Below are positions 1 through 12,000 of a stretch of DNA of 64,000 nt, one piece after another; the stretch's first letter is position 1, and the number at the start of each line of letters is the position of its first letter. The notes under the pieces were generated by a model, which was not told the DNA's origin, did not search any database, and saw only the letters and a program-made list of their open reading frames with translations. The DNA is from Sclerurus mexicanus (lineage: Eukaryota > Chordata > Aves > Passeriformes > Furnariidae): NCBI GenBank assembly GCA_013396755.1, contig VWZF01003703.1:808633-872632 (forward strand). The letters are read 5' to 3'. The position numbers and the translations under genes were made by a program.

Positions 1-54
1 TCTGTTAAAACTACCAGAAGATGCTGAAAGGACAAGGGACATTCGATGGGGAAG
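1..54 (+). CDS. ARHGEF26: Possible ARHGEF26 exon, 3' end only
   Basis: The frame starting at base 2 is open and reads LPEDAERTRDIRWG, then ends at a good donor (AAG|GTAAGC at 54/55). The other two frames contain stops. This looks coding, but it leaves two bases of a codon, whereas the next recognised exon (1985) needs one base before it. Either a short exon lies between them or this segment is not spliced directly to 1985. Confidence 0.5.
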
Positions 55-3000
55 GTAAGCCCTGCTCTGTACAGACTTGCTAATAACTCAGTCCCGAGGG
101 AAGTGAACTTCAGGATCCGTTTTTGCGTTTCCTTCATACAAAGTCAAAGACTAAGTACCCTGCTTTTCAATAACCTGACTGAAATATGGAACTGTAACTT
201 TGGCACTAGACATCCTTCAGGGATATTTTGAAGACTATAGAACAGCAGGCTAAAAATGGGGGGTTTTGTCGGGGGCTTCTTTTCTGCTTAACCTCCTGTC
301 CCTCCCAAAAGATGAGCTCTTGGATGTGTCTGACTCAGCCCTGACAGTTCTGTATGGGTCTGTGGGGGTCTGGCTCCTGCAGTGGGACTGCCTTCCTGCC
401 GTTCGGTGGGGCTCTTCCCAGGTGCAGGATACTGTGGATCACTTACAGGTTTGGGGTCACCCCTGCAGCACCCACCTGAGTCCTCACTCTCTGAGCTGCT
501 GTGTCACACAGCTGGTTCTCTTCTGCTCATAAGCCAAGTGCTGGGGTGAATCCCTTGACTCTGTCGTCATTTTCCTTTTGTGCTACCTTGGCTTCAAGTT
601 TAAGTGCAGAAAACACCATGTATCAGCATTTTTGTGTTACTTATTAATTCTGAGCTTTGCCAAGTTTGCTGCTTCTCCCGATATTTCAACAAGGAAAAAA
701 TATTTCCTGGCTATGAGTCCATGGAAGTTTTATTGTAATAACTGCTACTCACTTGGCTTTTCTCTGCTTAATGCCTCCTTGAGGTCATCTCAGCTGCTGT
801 GTTACCTTCCTCTTGTGTCAATTTTCAAAACTTTCACTTTGTTCTGTTTGCATCATCCCCTTTCCTACTCTTATTTTCCACTATCTCCTGATGACGTTTT
901 CTGGATTCTCTTCCAGTGGTTCCCTTCTGTCTTGGACTGATTCCAGCTAATAACTGTCTCTGCAGTGATTCTCAGAATTCAGTTGCTCTACACAATTTCC
1001 TCTCCTGTACAAACTATACCCCCTTCCCAAAGAGCTGATACTGAGGTCAGACCTTGTCTAACACTCAGGCAGGGCCGTAGGGTCTGAGCAGGTGGGACAG
1101 ATCACCCAACCAGGTGTGGGACCACAGGGGTTGGGGCTGTGTGTGGAGCAGCCAGACTTTCTGCTTTTCCCCTTTCTCTTTTAGGGGAAGATTGGATGTT
1201 ATCCAAAGCCTGGCCCATCTAAAAGTACCTTTCAGAGCCCGCTTGCTTAATGGCTTAATCCATCTGTGGGTTATTGTGGTGTTGAATCTCTCTGTCTGCT
1301 GTTGCAAAGGGTGTGTGGCCAGGGAGGTTGGGAAATGTGGGAAATGGAGAGGGTGTGCTCCAAACCTGTGGTTCTTCGCCACGTGATAGTACCAGATTAA
1401 TGATGGCAGAACTCAAATTTATGAGTGTATTTTGTTTTAAGATTCATAGGCCCTGTGCTTACTCAGGAAGGCTTTGAATTTTCTATTTGGAGTAGTTCTG
1501 ACCTTAATTCTGAAACTAGGATCACTTCCTTCTCTTAGTGAAATGTGAAGGCAGTATTTAAAGCTGACAGAAGGAAGGTGATCATGGGCAGTGGCCTTGT
1601 GATGGTCCTGGAGATGAAAATAGTGAGACCTCCAGATCAGTGACTGATCCACTGGTACACGGTGCTGTTTTCTAATTGCTAGCTAATTATGAAATAGGAT
1701 ACAGCAAACCAAGGAAGGAAAAATTGTTTTCTGTTTTTTTCTTGACAAAGGCCACGTCTGTTCTTTAATTCGGTCCGTGAGGATCTTTGGGAGCGGTACA
1801 GTGACCCATTGTCACTGTACTGCACCATTGTCCAGCCCAAATCAGATGCTATCTTTGTCTCGTGGAGTGGTGAGGGCACAGTGACACTTGCTTTCTTTCA
1901 TTGTTTAAATATTACTTATAATTCTTAAGAGAGCCGCTAAACCAACTTTCTAGCAATAACTGACACGCTGTTGTTGTTTTACAGAAAATGCTGTTTTATA
2001 TCAGAACTATAAAGAAAAAGCTCTGGACATAGATTCTGATGAAGAGCCTGAGCCCCAAGAGCAGAAATCAGATGACAAGGTTGTTTTTCACTACAAGCCC
2101 CTGCGGTCGACATGGAGTCAGCTCTCTCTGGTGAGTGGGGTCTGTGTATGGCCAGAGACAGGATCTCCGAGGGGGCTGAAGCAAAGTCTTCTTCCTCACT
2201 CCTGGAGTTTTTGGCTGAAGTTTGTCATCTTCTTTTTCATTTCATAAGAACTACATGGGAGTCCCAATCAATTACCGGTCTTTGCTTCACAGAAAAAGCA
2301 ATAAACTGAGAAAGTTCATTTTGGGGTCCTATATTTGGCAAAGACATAATTTTACTGATGCGTTAAAAAAAAGGGTTTGTGTGAGTTCACTAAAAGGGTG
2401 AATTAGACTGAAGGGAAGTTAGTTACAAACAAGCTGCTGCTGAACTGTTCTAAATCACTCGGTGCTGGCTCTTAAGTTGACTTGAGTGCAGATATTTAAT
2501 GGAAACCATTTTGAAAAGCAGAGTGTTGAACTGGTGGTGCTCTCTGTCCCAGCACAGGCTGGGACACATCTGCAGGGGCTTTGGCTTAATAACATCGTTA
2601 GACAAAGTGTGCTCAGCTGGTTCAGTCAGTGCTGCAGCCTTGCTGCCTTCCCTGCTAATAAGCTGGCACATTACTGAGAACACTTGATATTTTTACAGGT
2701 TTTTGTTGTATACCTGATTTTGAGACTAAAGGAACTGTAAAAATTCTGTGTTTCTGGGGTTAATTTTGTCTTTTGATCATTTGTATGGTTTCTGGAGGGA
2801 TATCCCTAAAATGAAGGCTTTGCGGTTGTTTTTTGGTTTTGTTCATGTAACTTGTAGAATGTTGTTGGTCCTCATCTCTGTGGCATTAGAGAGATTATGC
2901 CATGGCGTGATCACCTGGAGTATTGGGGCTGGGGGCTGTGTGTGTGTCCTGTGCATATTCCAATAAACGAGTGATCAAGGCTGGTTTGATGGTCTGATTA

Positions 3001-6000
3001 GCAGAGCTGTCTTACAGATGCTGATGACCTTTTGCAGTGTAAGGTATTGAGATATGAATTCCCCGTGATTCAGTAATTATAAAGAAGGCAAGGCAGTGTG
3101 GTTTTGAAAAGATTTGCTCTGAATTTTTTGCAACAAATCAAATACTTTAAATATAGTTCATTTGCTGAGTGTTGCAAAAAGGTTTGTGTGTAATGAAGTC
3201 AAATTATTTTTTCTGCCTCCTGGGCAAACTAGCAGTTAAATGTTTACCAGCTGAGGTATTTTGGAAGGAATGCTATTCAGTAATAATAATGATAATTTCA
3301 AATACTAATTTGTTGTGAGACAAAAATAGCATAAAGCCCATCTCAGGAAGGGAGCTGTCCTATGCCGTTCTTGAGTTGCAGAAACCGACTTGTTCTTTAC
3401 TGTTCCGAGCACAGCACTCCGTGCACTGTCTGTACTTGCTCTACAAGGTTGGAAGTGGGGAGGATGAGGGAAAAGATGGTGCATGGAGAAAACCAAGTCT
3501 GGGAATCTCAGTCTCACAGTGACCGTGGTTATAACTCTGGAAAAATTACATGTGTCAATGGGTATTAAAACGTGAAAAAGTGAGGCTGGATTTGTAGCAG
3601 GAAGTCAGCTGGAAAATGTCAGTCCTGGCTTTCAGTGTATGTTAGGGAGGAAGGAGAGTAATGTTTGTGGTGTTTGTGAGCAGTGCCTGTGCTGGGAAAC
3701 CCAGGGGAGATGGCGGAGGGATCCCCTCTCTCTGCAGGAGGTTTCTCTGACCAGGTCGTCTTTGAGGGGAAGTGAACTTCAGTCCTGGAGTTGTCAAATT
3801 CTTTATGATAATAGTAATAAAAAGGGTGTTTCTGCCTTCCTGCAGTGTACCCACACATGTGAAACTGAGATTGATCTTGGTTATGATTGTTTTCTTATTG
3901 ATTAAAAAAACTGCTGTGAGTTGCTTTACAGAACCACACAGTGTCCTTGTCCATGGCTGCCTCTTCTCCCTGGTACCAAAACTGCCTGGTTTGGCTGCCA
4001 GGGATCTTCAGGGCTCATCTCTGCAGTAGTTCTCAGTTCTCTCCCAGTATCAAAGGGCTTATGTTCAATTTGCTTTATGGTGCAGCCACTTACATTTCTC
4101 AAAGAAATATTTCTGGTGAGGTTCCCTCCCTTCACTACCTCCTTATTTTGAGGGAACTTCTTGTTCCTAACCAGAGTTCACCTGTCGTCCTTGCATCCTT
4201 TCCTCCTCATCTCCCTGGTTGAATCAGTCATTACTGAGTTGCTGGGGGAAAGCCAGTCCAGTGTGATGACACACAGCATTAGTAGCTGTGGCCTCGGGTC
4301 TCTTCCATTCCTTCTGGTCAGGTTCATGCCTTAAATTAAGTTTTTGTTTCCATAGCATCACAAATGTGGTTTTTTTGGGCTATTTCAACTAAAACATTTT
4401 GGACACCTCAGAATTAGGAATTGAATTTTCTTTCACAGGAATGCCAAAAATAGTCTCCATATCTGGCCCTATGTCTCTTTGAAGGTGTTGCTGTTGATTG
4501 GGAGTACAAGGTTGGGTCATGTGCTTAGGTGATGAGTCCGTGTGTACTTTGTATGTGCACACCCATGTGTGCCAGAGCAGGAGCACGGAGCACAGCTGCA
4601 GTTTGGAGCGTGAATCCAGTGGTGCCACAGGGGCCTCCCTGGGCACCGCAGTGTGTGTGTTAACAGCGAGCACTGAGACTGGGGGATGTGTTCACAGCTA
4701 TTTCCTGTGTCAGGGCATTTTTGGAGAAGTCTTCCACTGCGTCCAGGAAAGTGTTGTTGTACTTCCCAGTGCCATTGCATCTCCTCGGGAGTGCTCTAAA
4801 GCTTTCAGGTTGCTGATTGATTGAGAGGCACTTTAATAGTTTAATAGAAAGACATCTAATTAGTTTTTGCTCGGTATCCAGAAGTGTCTGCTTGTGGTGC
4901 TGTGGGAATCTGGGACTTGTGTTCCAAAGAGAATTGCTGCAGCACTGCAATGTTGATGTTGTGTTCATAAGCCCTTACCCGTGAGTGTCTGCTTTGCTGT
5001 GTGTGTAAGGTCATGCAGGGTCACCATGCTTCCCCTGTACCTGCTCTTGTGGCAGTACTCCTGTGTTTGTGTCTTGGGATAGTTTTTAATGAAATTATAC
5101 AATTCTTCGATAAGTCACGTACAGACATTATTGATGTAATTATTTTGATTTCTGCTGGTTCGTTGCTGTCCCTGGAGTGGACAGATTATTTAGCTGCAAT
5201 GTTTTGATAGCCCTGTATTATTTTTTTAATCACATTTTTCCAGAAAAGATTTAAAAAATATCAATTTCTTTCTTTTTCAGGTGAAGAAGAATGGACTGTC
5301 AGAAGCTATCAGCCAGGAGGAAAGGAAGAGACAGGAGGTATCTCAGTAACCTGTGCTTTGGGGCTGTTGCTTAGGGCTGCACTGCACGCCTGGTTCAGTA
5401 CTCTGTTGACGAGGAGATAAGTTCATTGCTTGGCTTCCTGCCCTGGAGTGAAGTGTCCTCTGTCCCCAGGGAGAATAAATACACAAACCCTGTCTGTTGT
5501 TGAGGTGCCCCTGTCCCTGCCAGGGGCTTCCTGGGCCCTGTCCCTGCAGCAGCTCCAGCCTGGCAGCGGCACAGTCGCTGCTGTGCCAGGGAAAGTGTGA
5601 CATTAACCCTGAGATCACAGAGGGAGGAGGTGGCACATGAATTTTTAAAGGCAGCGAGGAACAAAGAGCAGCTTTTACAAAGCCCCTGAGTTGTAACTAA
5701 TGCTGTTGAACATGTGAGCGCTGTGTCCCTGCTGTAACCTGCTGCTCCTCTCCCCTGACACAGAGCAGGTGCCTCCGTGCTGGCAGCCTGGTGTCCTCAC
5801 CTGTTCTCTCTCCTTCCCTTTGCTCATTTTGTGCTCTTGATCCACTTTCCTCTTCCCCTTTGCTCCTTGTGTCCACTTGATCTGCTTTACCCTCCTTCCT
5901 CACCTACAGGGGCTATTTCAAAGGGAATGAGAGGTGTTGAAAGCATAGCCTGGCTTAGCCAAGTGTATGCCTGTGGTTCCTGAGGTATGTCCTTCGGGGG

Positions 6001-9000
6001 GGGGGAAAAACCAAGGTTTTTTTAGTAGAAACGCTCTAGCATTGGTGCCTGCCATGGTAATTTGTGCCATATCTTCATTTCACTTCAGGACATACCTCAG
6101 CCACCTCCTGCTGGGAAGCTTTTCAAGCACAAGGCATTGATTTGAGTCACACCCTTTAGGAACCTTTAGTCTGTGTTTCCTGGAGCCATACTTACAGCTC
6201 AGTCATACTTGCATCCTTTCAAAGAGAACAAGTTCTTTGGATGCCTTTTAAATGTAAAGTCTTTAATGTTACCAAAAGTGTTCTCAAGCCTGAGGGTTTT
6301 TTATTTGAATATTAGAGGCCCATTCTTTCAGAGGGAGCTTAAATAAATATTCTTAAGCTGTAGTTGCATTACCAAGTAGTGCTTCTGCTGTATTTCTTTT
6401 AAATTGCCTTTTATCAATTATTCTTTATCTAGTCTTTAAACTGCTTTTTAGTGGCTATTATTTTATAATTATACTATAGTACATTGTCACTGCAGAAAGG
6501 GAGACTTGTTTTCTTCCTTGATCAGTGTCCATGTTCTGTGTTCATACACATCCCATCTCTCAGAACCCATTAGTGAGATGGGTCTGTGTGTCTTTTGGCT
6601 AGAGAAAATGCATCCTAGGCTGATTTGAACTAAAACTATTTTCAGCAGATCTTTTCTTGCAAGCTGAAGGTCCCCGTGTGTGTGTGTACAAACTGTAGTG
6701 TGTCCCTGGCCTCTTGAGGGTTACTGTCCATCGGGGTTCAACATCTGCTGGCCTTGGTACTGTGGAAATGAACCACAGTCTGGCTGCAGGTGCCATTTAG
6801 GAACTCAGTAACATCTGGAGCTGCCACCCAGCCCCTGGCTGTGCTGGGGTTATTGTGTGTCACTCAGGATTGGTTCTTAGTCCTCCTTTAGTTTTTATTC
6901 TCTAATTTGTGTTTGGGTCATGGTGAGAGGATACTCTCTCCCTTCCTTACACATTAGAAGCAAAGTGTCTTTCTTTGTCCCATTTATTTAATTTACAGTT
7001 ACCAAACTGGGAAGAAGCCCATGAGGGACCTCAGCCTTGTGTGTCCAACCTCACACCTGTGCTGTTGTGTTTGGATATTTCTCCTTTGGTTTGAGAACAC
7101 CTAGAGGAGTTAGTTGCAAATAACCAATGAAATACTAGATGCAACTACTAACGTTAGTTATATTGAGAAGTGTTAAGTTCTGTTACCTGTATAACTTTAG
7201 AGAACTATGAAGTGAGGGACCTCTGCTGCTGGTGTTAGCCTGGGTTGGTAATGCCTGGGAGGTGGCACTGATGACAGCTGGCACATGGTGGAGCTCATGG
7301 CCGAGAGGTTCAGGACATTTATTTTCCCATGTATCCGCATACAAGAGACCTGCAGATAAAGCCTAGAGAGGTAAAATGGCCGAATAGGTTTTTACATCAG
7401 AGGCGAAAACTTCTCATGGAAAAAGCGTGTGGATTTCTAAGTGCAAGAGTCCATCACCAGTTTGCTTTGTGTGCCAGCTGGTGGAAGGGCCAGTGGCTTC
7501 TCTGGGAGTGCAGGGTGAGGAGTCAGACAGGCTGTGTGGGAGGGGAGGGACATCCTGGAGCTGTGCCCGTCCTGTGCCTGGTCACTGAGCGCCCAGGGGA
7601 CAGTGACTGCCACCCCCTGTCCCTCCCTGCCCAGGGAGCTCAGGGGTCACAGGAGTGATCACAAGGCAGGAACTCGGCAGCTTCTGCTTAGAAGGAGCAG
7701 AGGCAAACAGGGCCTGGTCCAGGCAGAACCACAGGAACGGGCCTGCTTAGAAACCAGAGCAAAAACCCAAGGAACAAACACCAGACGTGCCAAACCCACC
7801 TCTCGGGAGCACGAATGGGGAGCGGTCACACTTCGTCTTGAGTTGTCTTCAAACCCACTGTTTGCAGTTGCATCAAATACTGAATATAGGGATCTTAAAA
7901 ACCTTTTTTTCCTAATATCAAATCACTTATTCTTAAGTAGATGGTGCAGCTATCATAGAAGTGAATATTTATGTCAAAATCTGTAGTTTACATGCAAAAG
8001 CTTTGCTCTGCACCCCTCCTCAACATTTTTTTTTAACAATAGCCCAGTCAATAGTAAGTCTTTTCTTCCCCTCCCCTCCACTTTGCAGGCAATATTTGAA
8101 GTGATATCTTCTGAGCATTCTTACTTGCTGAGCTTGGAGATTCTGCTCCGGATGTTTAAAAATTCCAAGGAACTGAGCCTCACAATGACCAAAACAGAGA
8201 GCCACCACCTCTTCTCCAACATCACAGATGTTTACGAAGCAAGCAAAAAGTAAGTGCAGCGTTTCTGCATTTAAAGAGCATGAAAGCAAGTTTCTTACTG
8301 GAGGCTGAAGAAGCCATTTTAGTGGTGACCCTTTCTTCCAGAACTTGTACTGGTTTGGAGGTGGACAATACGAGTAGGAGTGGACGTGGATGGGTGTGAG
8401 AGCCTCACCTTGGCACCCTGAGCTCACCTTTAATGGGGGTGGTCTGGTGTCGGTGCCCCTGAAAATGGGCAGGGAAGGAAAGCACAGAGTGTGCTGCAGT
8501 AGAAATCTGCATCCTTCAAATCTGAACAGTTCCTGAGCTAAACGCTCATACCTCAAGCGTTCAGACCTGGTCTTTACAGTCTGTCAAGCTAAGCTTAGGC
8601 TGCCTTATTAAATTGACCAGGAGTTTCATATTTGCCCTTAAGAGCTGGCTCTTGCCAGGGTTTCCTCAGTCAATGTTTGCTGTGCTCTGTGACAGAGGGG
8701 ACTCAGGGTTGAATAAGGAATTCAAATGTTTTTGTCTTTGTGCCCTCTTCTTTTGTCTCCTTTGTAGAAATTGGCCTTCTTGTAGAAATTGTGATGCTGA
8801 AATCTGAATTCTTTAGCATTAAACTCTCCTGTACCTTTGTGGAACTTGGGAAGTTTCATGTTCCCAGCTGTGGTAAAGTCTTTTCCTGGCATTTTTCTCT
8901 GAAGCCCCACAAAGTCTGTGGAATTTGACATCTGCTGAGCAGCAGTTGGACTTTGTCTTCTGAAGTTTATGCAGTATCAAGATTTTGTTTCTTGAACGTA

Positions 9001-12000
9001 CCTGGGGGAGAGGCTGGTGTGCTGTGCCACGTGCAAACCCAGTTTAGAACAGGATTTGGATTTGGCTGGGGCACCTGCCTTTTGCCCTGTTCCCTTTTTT
9101 CTCTCTCTCTCTCGTAGTCAAGGTTGTTTGCCGGAAGTTGGATGTTGTGTGAACCCTCAGCTACCTCAGGAATGGGTTGTACCACAGCAGTGGTGTCAGG
9201 CACTGCAGATTATCAAAGTCTGTATTGTCAAGGAAAAGTACTTTTTACAGGCTTCTCCTTACATGAAGTGTGTGTTGTAAAAGTGAAGTATGATTGGGGG
9301 TGGGGAGAGCAATATTTTTAGGGGAACTCTTAAAACCCTTTTGATTAATGGTCTTCAAAGGAAGTGGGAGGGGGAAAAAAAAGAATGAAAAAATACCACA
9401 CTAGCCTAAAATTATAGCCTTATTCTTTCTTGTCTGTAAAGTCTGATGGTTTAAGAACTTGTGTTTTTTCTAACTTGGAGTAAAAACAAAAGTCGTAACT
9501 CCATTTTACATTTAAATGGAAACATACTTTCTTTGTTGAGTTATGCAATGCTGTTAAACTGTAACAAAACTTTGTGCTGGCTTTGACCAACATCGTTTGT
9601 GTAAGTAATGGAAGTGACTTTAAACCAGAAGCCTCTTTCTTGGTATCTCTAAACTGTCTCCATTTTCGAGGTCTTTCAAGGTAACAAAATCTATCCTTTT
9701 GTTACAGAATTGAGCATCTGTCCCATTCTGCTGTATTTCAAGCAGCCTTTACTGAAAAATAGAGAACATGAGTATGTGTGTAGTGACCAGTGGTTTTGGT
9801 TGCTCAGACAAAAGTTAGGTGAGCTGATGAAAATACTTTATAAAACCCCTTTAGCTTAAAGCTTCTGTCTAGGAACTTTGACTTGGAACGTGTTTAATGG
9901 AGACACTCCAGACACACCAGGATAGGCCTCTGGTGCATGACAGGGCCATTCCTGAGGGCACAAAGCTGCCTTTGTTGGAAGCAGAATGCAGACAGCAGAG
10001 TCCTCCCTGCTCTCGGGAACTCACTGGAATGTCTCTAACAAAGAGCGGAGCCGAATAATTCGGGCAGCACTCACTGTGTGTTTGTGGAAACCTCTGGGAA
10101 GGTGGCTTCAGAAAGCTTAAACCTTCTCTGGTGCATTTGCCTGTGTGTGAGATACAGAGCTCAGAAGTGCTGGCACCAGAACTCACACAGATCCAGGGCA
10201 GCTGTTGGACTGGGATGTGGGGATGCCATGGGACAACTCCATGAGGAATGGGCTGGGCACTCTGAGAAGTCAGGGTCAGGATGTGGGGCAGGAGAGGTCA
10301 CAGCTCCTTGGGAGCCTCTCTGGGGAAAGAGCAGTCTCAGGAAAATTAGGGAAATATCTTGAGGAACAATTGGTCTGGCAGGTTAAATCACCAAGTATAT
10401 AAGGGAAGGGAAAGCTTTTTTGTGCCTCTCTGCCATCAGGCCAGCAAAAGGCGAAATACTTCTCTGATATCAGATCTGTGTTGGCAGAGAGAGACACTAA
10501 CAAAAATGTCTTGACAGGTTCTGTTTTTAAACTCTTTGTCTTGATTTCTTTAGAGAAGCCCCTGTATGTTTGTCAGGGAGGTTTACAACTTGTCTGAGTA
10601 TCCTAATAATTTTAGATTTTAATTTTAAATGTTAGGAACCAGGTAAGCTTCCTCACAGCACTTTTTTGGTAAGTTGGATTAATGCTTCATCTCCTTCCCA
10701 CATACTGTAAATGATGGGGCTTCATCTTTTTGCATAGGAAAATGCAGTCCTAGTGCACATTTATGTGTGTGTGTTGAATCAGTTAACAGGCATAAAAATA
10801 TTACTTTTGGAGAAGAGTTCTGGTGTTCAGTTTCTTTGACAGATCACAAAAAAACACCCCAAAACCTGCATAAAATAAGAAAAGGGAAAATAACCTAAAT
10901 ATTGTGACTAGAGTCTATGAGTCCAAAATATTTTTTTTCCCCTTTAAATTTTAGGAGCCCACAGAACACATTTATGGATTTGCATCATGCTGGTGACTTG
11001 GGAGAGTGCATTTATCCTGCTGGTCCCTTTGATTGCTTCCTCCTGGGTTGCTCTGGCATCAGCACTTGTTGCTGAGCTCTGTGGCTTTGACACGTAGGAA
11101 TTGTTTGGGTAGAGGGTTCTCGGGGCAGCTGGAACAGCTCTGGTTGCCCCGCGCTGTTCCCTCGTGTTGGTAAATAGAACTTTATGACAAAGTGCAGTTG
11201 GGACTTGCATTCCTGACCCAGGGATTGCGCTTTATAATTTGGTTTCCGTATTGGAGACAAGATTAGCTCCGTGACTTCAATACTCAGGAACAGCAGATCT
11301 GATCAGGATCACTCTGCCCTCAGCTCATCTCACCTGTGTGACTGGAGCTGTGCATTTTAATTGATTTTTATTTGTAGTCGCTGAAGCTTGACAATATTAA
11401 CAGTGTTTGTCAGATGAAAGGTGGTTCCATTTCTATTTTAAATTTACAAAGCCAGTATTCTTGAACAGTGATCATTAGAGTCTTATTTGGTTTGCCCCTC
11501 TCTCTGGGGAATTCTAGGAACTTTTTCTTGCCTATCTGCTCTTCATCTGCATGCTGTCCTCTGGGTGTCTTTGTGTGTGGTACTGCTGCCAGAATTACCC
11601 TGCCAAACTAATTGTCTTTGTGTCCCTTTCTGGAAAACGTCTGCCTCCAGAGCTCTGCGCTGTCCCTGCTGGTCCCGTGCAGAGGCAGCACAGAAGGTCT
11701 GTGACTGCCCCAGATTCCTGGCAGGAGACCCACTGTCAGGTCCCCTCGGACCTTCTCCTCTGGTCAGTGGAGTGCTTTTCAAAACTCTCCTGCCAATCCT
11801 TGCTCTAGTTCCAGTTCAGTCCTTTCTGTTCAGTTCTTTCTTTTATGTTTATTATTGGGTATTTTTGGAGGTCCTTTTTCTTCCTTCTCTGTCTGAGGCC
11901 CCTCAGCCCACGAACTGCCCCTTCTGTCTCCAGTTGCCTTCCAAGGGCAGGTTTAATATTAACGGGATAGATGCTTTTTTAAAAATAAAACCAAAACACC

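Larger units (their letters stand above)
2131..8088. other. Two ARHGEF26 introns, non-coding
   Basis: Introns 2131-5280 and 5338-8088, separated by the 57-nt exon. They are AT- and TG-rich unique sequence with short runs (T tracts, G10 at 5997-6006). No RNA gene or dispersed repeat was recognised. The inverted repeat at 5974-6104 is listed separately. Confidence 0.6.

Noticed and set aside
1183..1390. Possible extra ARHGEF26 exon after a pyrimidine tract ending TTTTAG
   Set aside because: The frame is open, but no donor in the required phase was found, and the translation lacks the charged linker character expected here.
8020..8556. 178-codon minus-strand open frame
   Set aside because: Antisense to the DH exon at 8089-8249 and its flanking intron; no splice structure or recognisable domain.
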